A stretch of 64,000 nt of DNA from Ptychodera flava (taxonomy: Eukaryota > Hemichordata > Enteropneusta > Ptychoderidae), in NCBI RefSeq assembly GCF_041260155.1, contig NC_091933.1, positions 23,218,599-23,282,598 on the forward strand. Reading direction: 5' to 3'. Each line of letters begins with the position of its first letter. Position 1 is the first letter of the stretch. Below, in pieces: positions 12,000 through 23,645 of this stretch. The position numbers and the translations under genes are program-made. Below the pieces are notes generated by a model. It had not been told where the DNA came from. It worked only from the letters and a program-made list of their open reading frames with translations, and ran no database searches.

Positions 12000-12278
12000 C
12001 TACTTTATGTTTTCATATATTTTCATTTCAATTACATTTACATATGGATATTTAAATATGTAGTGGGCCTCACCATGTGTATGTAGGGCGTCTTTCATCG
12101 ATCCAAACATCAGACCATAGAACTTTATAGTGCTACCACCATATGTATTAATTCCCGACTGATGTTCGTAGTCAACAGGAACATAGGAAATCCGGAGCTG
12201 AGATTTGTTTCCGTCGTAACCAGTACGTTTTGTGAATTTCTTTTCGATTATCCTCACTCGAGGATATTGATGGGCCAT
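12000..12278 (-). other. conserved duplicated open frame, possible terminal exon (right copy)
   Basis: A frame of 92 residues begins MAHQYPRVRIIEKKF and contains RTGYDGNKSQLR and GSMKDALHTHGE. It stays open in parallel with 1437-1730 despite many substitutions and small length changes. Family not recognised. A stop-free frame in both copies is weak evidence of coding. Confidence 0.3.
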
Positions 12279-13165
12279 CTGGGCTGTAGCCTGGCCAGAT
12301 TAAGCTGTTTAGCTAGGATCGCGTAAATTACATAAAATTTACATACTGAGTTTGTTGAAAATTCTACGGGGAGGAGGGGGACACCTGCCCCCTCCCCCCT
12401 CCCCCACGCAGGCAACGGTCCTGGCTCACCCAAAACTGGCTTTGTAATGGTATGCTAACAATATTTTGATTGCATTCCGGTTTAAATATAAATAAATCCA
12501 ACAAAGTTTTCTCACATCAAAGTACTGCCCCTTGTTAACTCGTTACCCTTCATAGTTCACTATCAAGAACGTAAGACACGTACCTGTGAAATGTCTCCGT
12601 ACCGTGGCCCGGAAACCTTATCAGCGGTGGTTTCCAGCTGACCACTTCTGAATTCGGCTTCGAGACAAATTCACTTAGGACTTGAGTATACTTGTTTAAA
12701 GTTTATTAACTTTTTCTAGTCATTCTTTTTCTCTTGTAATGCCCTTAAAAATATTACAACAGTTGAGCAACTTCATTGTGTCTTACATACAAATTATAGG
12801 CCTATAATTAACAAAATTTACAATGTTGCGACCAGTAAGCTTATACAAATATTGATCGCTCGAATGTTTAATTGCTATAATTAAAAATCGACCTCCAAAG
12901 TTGAGAATTGAAATAGGAGCTCGCCCCGTCAATAGAGTACCTGTGATGATCGATAATGTGACCTGTCCTCTTATCTCCATGTGTTTAGTAGTGAACGATT
13001 TCCGTTCTCACCGAGATTTAACGATACCCTGAACGGCCGCTATATTTTTACGATACCCTGAACGGCTGCTATACTGGTGTGTCATTCGATTGCCTAATCA
13101 CACAGGACGATATAGTAAACCATTTACAACGTTGAAGATTGCAGACAAATTTCAAATTTCAGTGA

Positions 13166-14520
13166 ATTATACTTGTTGGTGTGTGTCTGTCTGTCTGTCT
13201 GTTTACACGATAACTCAAAAACGCCTGAACGGATGCAAGTCAGATTTGTTGGACAGGTACGATATGCTACTTGCAAGAACTGATAAGATTTATGTTGGTG
13301 TGGCTTGCATATTAATGAAGTTATGCAATATCGTTTTTTTCCGTACAATGGTTTCCCTATGGAGACGGTAATGACAGTGTAGACATATATCAAGAAATAC
13401 TGCACAAAATTTCATGAAACGTTTCACAGATGACAATCTCAGAACATTATCATGATACTGTTAGTGTCATGTCAATTATCTTCTCATTTGCATATTTAAT
13501 AAACTTTTGTTATTAGTGAGATAACTCTGAAATTCCTGCACCAAACTTGATGATACTCGCAACAAATATTGATCTGATATATATCTATGTATACTTAGAA
13601 GCATTGGGCAGTGTCGGGTTAATAAATAGCTAATTTGCATATTTCATGAAGTTTTGTAATTAGTCATATGACTCCGATATAACAGCACCAAATGTAATGA
13701 AATCTGCTGCAGATTCTGATCTGACTGATATCTAACTGTGGTGTAAAGCATTTAGTACTGTGAAGTTAATTAAGGGTTCATTTTCATATTTAATTAAATT
13801 TGTAATTAGGTATATATTATTCTAAAATTACGGCATCTAAGTCAGTGAAATTGGGTACAGATACTGTTCTGATAAATATCTAATTGTACTGAGAAGCATT
13901 TGGCAGTGTAAAGTTAACAATAGGTCGTTTGCATATTTTATGAAGTTTTGTAATTAGTCATATAACTCCGATATAACTGCACCTAATGTGATGAAATCTG
14001 CTGCAGATACTGATCCGACTGATATCTAAGTTTGGTGTAAAGCATTTAGTACTGTGAAGTTAATTAAGGGTTCATTTGCATAGTTAATAAACTTTGTAAT
14101 TAGGTATATAACTCTGAAATTACGGCACCAAATTTAGTGAAACGTGCCAGAGATATTGATTTGATAATATTTATAGTGCTATGAAACATTGAACAGTGTC
14201 AAGTTAAATTAGGGCTCATTTACATATTTATTGAACTTCGTAATTAGTGACATTACTCTAAAATTACAGCATTAAATTACTAGAAATGTTGATCTGATGG
14301 GTAACCAATTGTCCCATGAAGCATTGAGCAGTGTCAAGTTAATCAACAGCTCATTTGCATATTAAATAAAGTTTTGTAATTAGTTATTAATTTTGAAACT
14401 ACTGTGCGAAGTTGATTAAACCTGCTACATATAGTGATATAACATATCTCTAATTGTTATGTGAAGCGTACTACTATTAATGAAGCTGTTGTAAAACACG
14501 TGAGCATATTCAGTTCATAT
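13166..14520. repeat. insert with a tandem repeat of about 146 bp (about 7 units)
   Basis: The insert starts with (TGTC)n and the word acgataactcaaaaacgcc. It is followed by units marked by TTTGCATATTTAATAAA then TTTGTAATTAG, at about 13487, 13633, 13780, 13928, 14075, 14220 and 14353, so spaced 133-148 bp apart. Units near 13665-13780 and 13960-14075 are more like each other than their neighbours, giving a dimeric higher-order period near 295 bp. The insert is absent at the paralogous site next to copy A. Confidence 0.65.
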
Positions 14521-14579
14521 CTGGTTTTTGTATTGTTTGGGTTGCTGACGAGGATGCTAACGCTGCTTTCGGTGAAATG

Positions 14580-16318
14580 CTACATTCGATCTCGCATTTT
14601 CTCGTATGCATATGCTACTTTCAGCAACGTTGATTCTTCAAACTTTCTCCCCACAATCATCATTCCCACTGGCAGTCCATCAGAAAAACCGGTGTTAATA
14701 CTGAGAGCAGGGTGGCCAGTTAGGTTGTATGGACCCATATTTGCGTACGTATTCATAGCCTGCTCCCAGATTTCTAAATGTAGACAAAAGGGTGGACATG
14801 TGTTATTTTAAAAATGTACGGATGCTGAACAATTCTCATTACTGAACATAGCTTTTGTGTTGTGCTAAGTGGGCAAACTACGAGATATTGAAATGCACTG
14901 TGGGCAAAAAGTTGACTTTTCACCACAGCAAGAGTTTGATATATTGAACTGATAAATATTGTTAGCGCGAATGTAATCCTTATCATTGACAAAGTTCTGT
15001 TTGTTCATGGAACTAGCATAACTCGTGCATCTTTTCAAATTTTTAGGCATTTCTGGTATGAAAATCCCGTATAACCAAATACTTCAATTTGGCTTCCGGA
15101 ATCTTATGTGTTTTAACTGTAATATGGTTGACTGTCTTAGACCTTCAGACTCACTTAGGAAGCAAAATAAGGTCCCGAGAATTTGACCTGAATTGTTGGC
15201 TGTCTATGAGAAGAACTTGGCTGTATGACGTTTGATTTGCTATACATGCACTGGCCATGCTCTAGACATTCAAAATCAAACTGGGATGTTTTCTGTCAAG
15301 CGATTGACTCAGAAAAAAGAGGATGTTTACCCCCAACTTAAATGGTCAGGTTCTCTCGGTAAAACGAGCAATTAATCCAGTGAGGTACACTTAACACTAC
15401 GGTACAGAGAAAATTGCAAGGGTCTACGTGAAAACACAAATTGAACTCTTATTTACCTGAAACTGTCACATCTTGGAGGGGCAGTTTTGGAGCTTTGAAA
15501 GGGACCGTTGGCATCACCAACACGTCATAGTGTTCAAAAACCTTGTCAAATGCCTTGATCATGTCCATACGAACGTTCTGTGCCTTTGCATAAAAATAGC
15601 CACCGTACTCTTGTTTCAAATAATCTCCAAACAGCAAGACGGTCTGTAGGACGAAAAGATAATGGCGCATACGTGAAAAAAGACGAGTAAAACCAGCAAT
15701 GATGTTTCAACATATTTTAAATGCATGACTGAATAGCTGTAATATCTCTTCAGGTGGCACCTGTATACATCTTAAAAACAATACAGTGCCACAAGTTGCT
15801 GGCAAAAGACCTCTTACACGGTACAATGGCACAATTTCTGGCAAAAGACGTCTTACACGGTACAATTTGTGTGAGAAAATTACTTGCGGATAGTACCTTT
15901 TACATGTATTTCAGATGCGAATATGTCGTCTGGGTGCAAGTGAAGTGGTTTGGAGTGGACCATTCGGGGAATAATGTCCATGAAGTTTGTTCATCTTAAA
16001 GAAATGGGTCATGATTTTGTATGTAGATTGTCGACGATACTCAGAAATCTGGAAACCGTGGGCTCATTTACCTTGACGACATGAGACATGTCGTTTATCC
16101 TTGTGCGGTATCCTCTATGTAACGCATTGACGGTGCTAGACGGATAGTACCCTTTGTACTGCGAACCAGCTCCTGCAGCGTGCAAGAAAACGACAAATAT
16201 CTTGTACAGGAACTCGGAAAATGATTACCGTATAAGTTAAATGCAAGACAGAGGACGACAGAGATCTTTGGAAGTGTAACACTCTTCGGAGATGACACAC
16301 TTAGATACACATACACAC

Positions 16319-16401
<83 letters not shown>

Positions 16402-19400
16402 TGTTTACAGCAAACTACACGTTCTCACAGATACTATATAGAACTTACCGCATCCCCTCATCATCATGTCAACTTGTCCTTCATATGCAATTGCTGTGTA
16501 TAGATGGTCAGCTGTGAAGTATGGAGAAAATATTGAAGAAAGTGAAAAGGTGTGTTTCAATACTCAACCTTTGATGTCACAGTAATTAAAATGTAGGCAT
16601 TTACACAATTGAACTGTTTGCTCTGCATGTACTTTGCATATTCATCATCCTTTTATAAAACAAAATATCTTGAACATGGAATGGAAAATCATATCTGGGA
16701 AAGACTTGTTTCAATGTGTAAAAGTAAAAAAACACGATTTGTAGACGAGATGAAAATGTACTCTGGCTGTTTTATTGCATCGATTAGCATACCCAGCTTA
16801 TGTTCTGGGACAGAAACTTCTTCAACTGAAGCACCTAGACTGGTCATCTGATATGCTGCCTTCTTAACCATGGTATCGACATCGTCTTCAGAGTTTGACA
16901 GACCAAAACCTTCTTTGAGAATACCTATTTTAATTCCTGGTAACTCGGTTGCCAACTGTCGGAATAAAAATTGCATTGGTCGCAAAACTACATTCCCTTA
17001 ACAAAGATTTACAAAACGGCTGTTAATGATATACCATCTTTCTGACCAATTTTATACTTGACATTTGGTAGCGTACGTTGTCACTGGTACAGTGTAAATA
17101 TACTTTATGCATCATATCCCTAGCAAGTAAGGCAGCAAACCTAATCGATTGTGTCTCCTCAAAGGCCATTTTTAAAAGAAGGTGACCTTAGCATAAGTAT
17201 GGATCTATCCATTTTGTAATATGTATTTCGATTGACGACAATGGTGTTTCGGTTTTCAGGGTAACAAAACCCAGATTCAATACTTAATCACTATCCAAGA
17301 CACATGGCATTTTGTGCATTTAATAGGATTCGTACATTCCATAAATTTGCTTATTGGTCCATTAATTAATTCATGAGTGACATATACGATGCCAAATCCT
17401 TTTTTCGTCTGGGAATCACAGGTAATGTTATACAGCCTTTATTTTCATAAGCCTTTTATGGAAAAAATGCGAAAAACTTGAAATAGTCAACATTTTATGG
17501 TGATCTTCAAATCATCATTAGCAGAGCACAACGTTATTGACGTTTTGGCGATTCCTTACCATCTTCGTGTAATTAGGAACTTGAAGATTTCCGGGTTGTC
17601 TGGGATCCAGTCCATTGTCATAACCGGCAATTACCTGCATGAAAGAAAATGAGTGAATAGTAAGCCTTATAACTTACCACTGTGCATGCTTCATAAGAAT
17701 GCTACTTATGACTTTTCAAACGTTTTATGCAACGCCGACTTCTAACATCTACACTTTACGAAAACGTATTCCATGGCGGTCGAAATTTTCATATTTCATA
17801 TTTCATATATTACAGAAGGCTATCACTTGAAATATCATATGTACAACACGGTTCGCCAAGACTATGGTTTTTTCAAACGAACTTCATTTACGAACACATT
17901 GCATTGTGTTACCTGGCTGCCAACTCAAATATGGTACCAGTATTAATTATTGACTGGGATTTAATCTCGTCATTTTCACTTATAGGTGAAAATGCTAAAT
18001 AAAAATGGATTTAATTGATTTGTATAAGAGTAAATTTAAATGTCAGTGAAACTACCTCAATCATCAATACAGGACAATACAATGAATTCCCTTGAAAGGT
18101 GAGAATTCAGAGAAAGACGGCATATTGTCTGTGTTCATCGCTTTCCATAGTCTCAATGTTCGTGCTCGTCTGATGATCGTAAATGTTTATATTTAACTGT
18201 AATGTTGATATAACCAACCTCTAACAACAAAGCTGCATCATAGACAGTTTTTGTAATAGGTCCTGTGTGATCAATGGTGACTTCTACAGGAAGAATTCCA
18301 GTGTAGGGCACAAGGCCAAAGGTTGGCTTCAAACCGACTATACCGCAGTACGCAGATGGTTCTCGTATAGAACCACCTTGGTCACCGCCAATGGCCATGT
18401 CTACCTCACCACTGGCGACCTGAAAAAACAAGTGTGAAGATGCTATGCTAGGTCTAGGTCGTGCGGCAGTTGAGCAGTCACAATTGTATATTGTCAACTC
18501 TTTGGACACGTAATAAAATGCATTCCAAATGTCCCAACGGCATTGAGCGGTTAAGTTCGAAAAGCAGATTTCATGTAAACTGAACGCCGTCAGCTAAGCG
18601 CCTGCTCGCCTGAGCATTTGTTTGTCGAGAATACTCACCAATGCAGCGCTTCCACCACTAGACCCACCAGCGCTGTGATCTCTTCGATGGGGATTTCTGA
18701 TAGCTCCTTTAACGGAAGAGAAACTACTTCCCGACATACATAAGTCTTCTGCGCATGCCTTGCCGACGATACGACCACCTTGGTAAAATCATAAAATGAG
18801 ATTTTAATCATATACCTTAAAGTTCCAAGTTTACGTTTTAATGCAAGTGCAAGCGTCTTCAGGTAAACCCCAGTTTGTGACGATTTAGAATTAAATTTTG
18901 ATAATAAGTTTCTTTTGTTGTGAGCTGCCTCCTTTATGCATTACCGACAGTATTTCTTTTGTCCTCTTTTTCGTTCCGCATCTCCTTCTGTGTTGCTCAT
19001 CCAGGTAAGCCTGAATGGCAAGAAATCATTTATTAACCCCGGAAAAAACTCTGAAGGAGTGATTTGCAACTACGATCTACAAGAAGTATCACGGCGGGAT
19101 AGGAATCCCCTTCAAAAAATCAAATAAATATTTTGCGACAGCATTAAAGGTCTCAGATGCTCAGAATTGGTAAAACTATATTCTTAGTATGACAAAATTA
19201 GATTTGACAATTCTGATTTATGAAACTTTCCTCTACCAAAGTTAATGACTGACGTCGTTACGGAATTCTGGGTGATAAAAGGACAAATCTTTCACAAGTA
19301 TAGTGGGATAAATCTATCGATCCAGTGCCTATCAAGTCTCATAATACACAAATCTTACCCGCATCCAGTATCCTAGTAACGATGGTTGCATCAAATTCTG

Positions 19401-21078
19401 GTACGTATCCCTCTAAAACATAACTACCATTCATCATAGGAACACCAGCTACTGGGATATTGTCCTTGATGGCTATGGTCTTGCCTGCTAATTTGCCTGT
19501 ATCTGCACCCTTTATGTCACATCGCCAGTACCTGAAATGTAATATCTTATATTAATCTTAAATTTTCAAAATTAAAATACATAGTATCTTATGCCACCTT
19601 TCATACGCAATTAAACAAAAGGAAGGAAGTGAATATATGAAAATGTCAGAATTTACCAAGCATTGAGTTTGTTTTCTTCGGGTCTTGGTCTGTAACCAGG
19701 TGTTCTTGGATACTGACTGGAAGTAACGGTTCAGGCAGACTGTCCACAACATCAAAGGACTTGCATGCAGATGCCATAAAGTCTGTTAAGGAATGAAGTA
19801 ATGTTGAAATAAACATATGGTTCCAGGGTCACTACACCTACGCTTGGAACACAAGGCATTTCGACTAAATTCATTAATGAAACATTTAAATTTTTAGAAG
19901 TTGTGCTTATTGCTTAGTCGCTGCGAGCAATGGCTAAAATTAGAAAGTGTTCCATTACAGTACCAACGATATGTTTCTTGTATACGAATCCTCGATACAC
20001 AAATATTGCACGAGAAAGCGCTGCTTGTACCTCTGCCTGCGTTGTAATTGGGCGACTTGGCTTTTATAGTATCTTTATATCTCGCATGTGAATAAGTTTC
20101 CCCATGTTTCTTTTCTCTATACAGAACTCGGTTCTCTTCTCAGATTTGATTCCGAACTTACCCCTGTATTGCAGTAGCTCGTCCCTCGTTGCATCTAAAT
20201 CATATTTGTTCGCAATTTCCGTCAATTTGTGTAAAGTTGGAACACGGACAGAAGGAGCCTTATATGTAGCATCTGCAAAGTCAACAAAATGTCAAAGCAT
20301 GTGTTTACAAGATGTGAACAGCCTTTCCTGTAATGTTGTGTAAACAGAAATACCGACGCTTTTTCTGAAGAATGGACGGGTGGCTAATGTCTGTGTGTAT
20401 AGTTTATTGCCTGAACAGCTGCGATTGTATAAATAATATTACACGGAATCACTACTCGTTCTTTTGATCAAAGTCATTCTGTGAATTAATGCACAAGTAT
20501 GGGTAATAGAGAATGTCATTATTAAGCGAAAATATCTCCTCTCTTATCCTTAGCAAGTAACACTTGAATCAATCTTCTATTGAAATAACGAATATCACTT
20601 TTAAAATGACCAAACAATGAATTTGATGATTTCCAATTGCATGTTTGCGAGAAACATCATTACTTACTAAATACAAGGGAAAACTGCTTTTACAAATAAA
20701 GTGAAGTGATGATTTTCAAAAGAATCTTGGGTAATCTATGGATCCATCCTAGTATATCATGGGTAAACACCAAATTGTCATTCACTAAATCAACACCTTC
20801 ATGTCTTGTCATTTCAAAGACACTTATGTATGTGCACGAATCCTAGGGATCACATTTTTCACAGTTTGACCCGAACTGGCGATTTGAGCTCAGGTGGGAA
20901 TGGGACAGTATTTCTGGTGCATTGCCCATCCATTTGAACATAGGCTACTGCCGAGCGTGTTAGATGTCACGTATTCACCTTGATCTGATATCGTACTTTC
21001 AAACCAAAAAGAAATAGCAGTCGGGGCGACCTTACCAGGTTTATCACAATGGGCATTGTCATCGAGCCTTGACGCCAT
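14580..21078 (-). CDS. amidase-signature family enzyme, copy B (12 coding exons, one apparent frameshift)
   Basis: Coding exons 1-12: 21036-21078, 20162-20272, 19657-19782, 19359-19531, 18639-18778, 18219-18419, 17560-17634, 16793-16955, 16449-16511, 16072-16172, 15457-15643, 14580-14773, all with GT/AG borders. Nominal product about 525 aa. It hydrolyses a C-N amide bond by a Ser-cisSer-Lys mechanism: Lys is in AIKDNIPV (exon 4), cis-Ser in AGGSSGGS (exon 5) and the nucleophile Ser in [12 protein letters not shown] (exon 6). [29 protein letters not shown] and [12 protein letters not shown] match bacterial Rhodococcus-type acylamidases. The start [14 protein letters not shown] has no mitochondrial signal, unlike D and E. 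Exon 3 is one base shorter than in C, D and E (one T of TACTTGACTGG is missing), so it is either a sequence error or an early frameshift upstream of the triad. Natural substrate unknown. Confidence 0.8.
16322..16399. repeat. (CT)n microsatellite in intron 9 of copy B
   Basis: About 39 uninterrupted CT units, absent from the matching place in copy A. They lie between exons 9 and 10 of amidase B. Confidence 0.95.
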
Positions 21079-21960
21079 AGTCGTATAATGTCTGCAAAGA
21101 CACAGGCAGAACAACATGTGTATGTGTGAAATAAACTCAAATAGCAGAAAACGATCTATTTGTACATTTTTACTTAAAAATATTGCATGACCTTAACCAC
21201 TTTATACTTTGTGGTAAATATTCAATATATGTCAGTTCTCATCAGTTTGCCGTGCTCATTTGCTCAACACAACACAGAGACGTCCTCTGTAGGCGTAAAT
21301 GTGATTTTATTTGCACACGTGCTTGACTCGTTGCTTTGCGAAGAGCCCCGTTTTCTTGTTGCATCACGTGGGCTTCGCGCCAATCGCCTGTGTTACTAAT
21401 GTTTAACCCTCCACACCCCACCACACACTGTGTGCAGATGTATTCTTGAACTTATGACAGTTATTAGGTGCTCAGGCACACGGCGGATGAACCTAGTGAC
21501 CAATTTATTTCTGGGTCACATGGGCCGTTCACTGTGTATGTAACCACAAGTGGTTGCGCTGTTTTGCTCAATTTCTACAGGCTGCTCAAATTTATATGGT
21601 CACTCTACACTATTTGGAGGAATGACTGTTACACCTACACGAGACGAGTTCACGCTTATCAAGGGCGACTTGCCAGCACGTACCTCCATGCAAGTACTAG
21701 CTATTAGTGTGTGAAGTCGAGCAAACACGTAGGGGTTAAGTTTGGGGAAACGTAGGCTGATAGCTGAATTTTTGAACAGAAAAAAAACTGTTTCGGTCCT
21801 CTTGAAGAGACGAAAACTATGGAACTACCTTCACTTAAAGTAAAACTACTAAATAATTTAGAAAGACATGCAGAAACTGTTTAGGCTAACGTTACCTTGT
21901 AGTCTTTCCACCTGCATCGATAGTTCACTCCGAACAATTAAATTGCGATGCGAACTTTGG
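21079..21960 (-). other. 5' region of amidase B: splice acceptor and likely untranslated exon
   Basis: The first coding exon starts with an acceptor (ctttgcag) 13 bases before the ATG, so a leader exon must lie upstream. A candidate ends at 21896 (donor CTACAAG|GTAACG) and extends to about 21960. The matching segment upstream of C (32542 to about 32610) keeps a donor (TATAGG|GTAAGC). The flanks (21320-21990 and 31360-32640) also resemble each other, so promoter and leader were copied with the gene. Promoter elements were not resolved. Confidence 0.4.
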
Positions 21961-22389
21961 TCGTTAAGGTCACCTTTGACATCACCCGCTCCTGCACAGG
22001 CATACATGTCATATATCCCTTGCAACTGAACCACAACTTTTTATATTACCAGATTCGCTCTTGAAAGTTAGATTTTTTGCATGCCCAGTTCGATTTGGCA
22101 AACAGTGACGTCATAAAGGAAGATTTAAATAACATTCACATGACTGTTCGAATCTGATAACAGGTTGGTACAACAAAAACGCACTGTAAAAGTTATTATT
22201 GATATTAAAGGCATTATACGATTGAAACCTCGCTCTCTTCATTGCTTTTATGACAAGCTCAGATTATTAAGAGCCAATTACTTCCACTACCTACTCGCCA
22301 AATCGCAATATGCTTCTAAATTTCTAAAACAAAAACACTTCTCATGAACTAATTAATTTGGAGCGATTGTAAAATCCTCATAGGTGGTA

Positions 22390-22870
22390 AAAGTGTTTTT
22401 TATTAAGAATTCGAAGACTATGGGGGTCAAATGTTTGACAGAAGAGGCCATCTTTTACGATGGGAAAACATATCTGCTATTGGTGTACTACAAGATGCTT
22501 TCTTACATGTAAAATGGTAGGGCATTGTACACTCTCTCCCTGAAGAGTGGAAAACCAATGCAAATATAACAGATTTTACAGCCTTGCAACGAAATGACGA
22601 TGAGAACATTATTTCATTCCCTCGTGCTTCATATAATTTTTTACAATGTAAGATAGTTGTCAATAGCTCATTACACCAAAATTAGTTGGTAAGCGTTTTA
22701 TCCCACCTAAAGCCCAACTTTTCTTTAACAATATTCTTGATACCAATATGCGTGCCTGTGAACCATTTTATTTACCGCCTATAAAAATTACAATTGGCAC
22801 AAAAGTTAGAGACTTCCATTGAAACTTTTACACAACATTTTACCGACACACCTAATAGGATCTGATAGGA
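22390..22870 (+). mobile_element. decayed L1/Tx1-like LINE coding remnant
   Basis: Across two frames the plus strand reads like the end of a LINE reverse-transcriptase ORF: WENISAIGVLQDAFLHVKW, then SLPEEWK, NDDENIISFPRASYNFLQCK, PPIKITIGTKVRDFH, and LLHNILPTHLIG. Several stops and frame changes show it is dead. 5' and 3' ends were not defined. The assignment rests on the typical GTKVRDFHWKLLHNILPT-like stretch. Confidence 0.5.
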
Positions 22871-22979
22871 ATCTGATTCCCTTCAGTGTACTTAGTATTG
22901 TCATATTGTTGTCATGTTATAGTTCCTTCTCTATTGCATTTTATATAGGTTTCTATTCTGTCGAACAGCGACCTTTGAC

Positions 22980-23560
22980 AAATTAAACTTCAGAGCATTG
23001 ATCTTTATAGTGCTACCAGCGTTTGTATTAATTTCTGACCAACTTTCACGGACAACTATTACAGCAGGAACAGAGAAAAGCTAGAATATCAACATTTTGT
23101 TTCCGTCACCAGCAAATTTGGTTAATTTTGATTAATCGCACGAGAGAATCATGATAGCTCACGCGAACCTGTTTTGCAATGATTTTCTGACACCATCACA
23201 TTCTGGTTTAAATATAAACATATTCACAAAAATCGTCACCAATCAGAGTACCGATCTTTGTTAACTTGTTATCCGAGTTACAATCAAGAACACAGAATTG
23301 ACATTTTCAGACATGTACACCTACATGTAAAATGTCTCCGAGCCATGGCGCGGAAACCTCATTCAGTATAATCATTCAAAGCTGACCACTTCTGACTTTG
23401 ACCATCAGACATATTTATTTAGGACTTGAGCATACGTCTTTTATTTGCTCATTCTAGGATTGCAGACAAGTTCCCAATATCAGTAAAATGCAGATTCAAT
23501 TCACAACGGATATTATTAATACATGTGCACACTGCTGTATTGTCATTTAGGTTAGAGTCT
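22980..23560. repeat. third, diverged copy of the amidase 3'-flank block
   Basis: Words shared with about 1530-2600 and 12085-13160 include tttatagtgctaccagc, the cgcggaaacct segment, agctgaccacttctgacttt, tttaggacttgagcatac and ggattgcagacaa. It lies just downstream of copy C as expected, so the whole 3' flank has been copied with the gene at least twice. The minus-strand frame seen in the other two copies is disrupted here. Confidence 0.6.
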
Positions 23561-23645
23561 TGTTCTCTGAAACGGAACAGTCGTCCTTGAATTTTGTATT
23601 ATTTGGGTTGCTAATGAGAATGCTAAGCCCTCTTTCGGTGAAATG

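Larger units (their letters stand above)
11356..17203. repeat. right copy of a segmental duplication (left copy 1 to about 7005)
   Basis: Base 11356 aligns with base 1. The matching segment runs through the PAN exon, the conserved minus-strand frame, amidase exons 12-8 and part of intron 7, and ends at the word agtatgga (about 7004 and 17203). Offsets fall from about 11355 (PAN exon) to 10374 (exon 12) and 10258 (exon 8) because each copy gained different insertions. The order is what a head-to-tail tandem duplication would give, with the coiled-coil exon and amidase 3' half in one unit. Confidence 0.8.

Noticed and set aside
14461-14811. Plus-strand open frame of 116 codons
   Set aside because: It is antisense to amidase B exon 12. 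The same shadow frame recurs at copies A and C.
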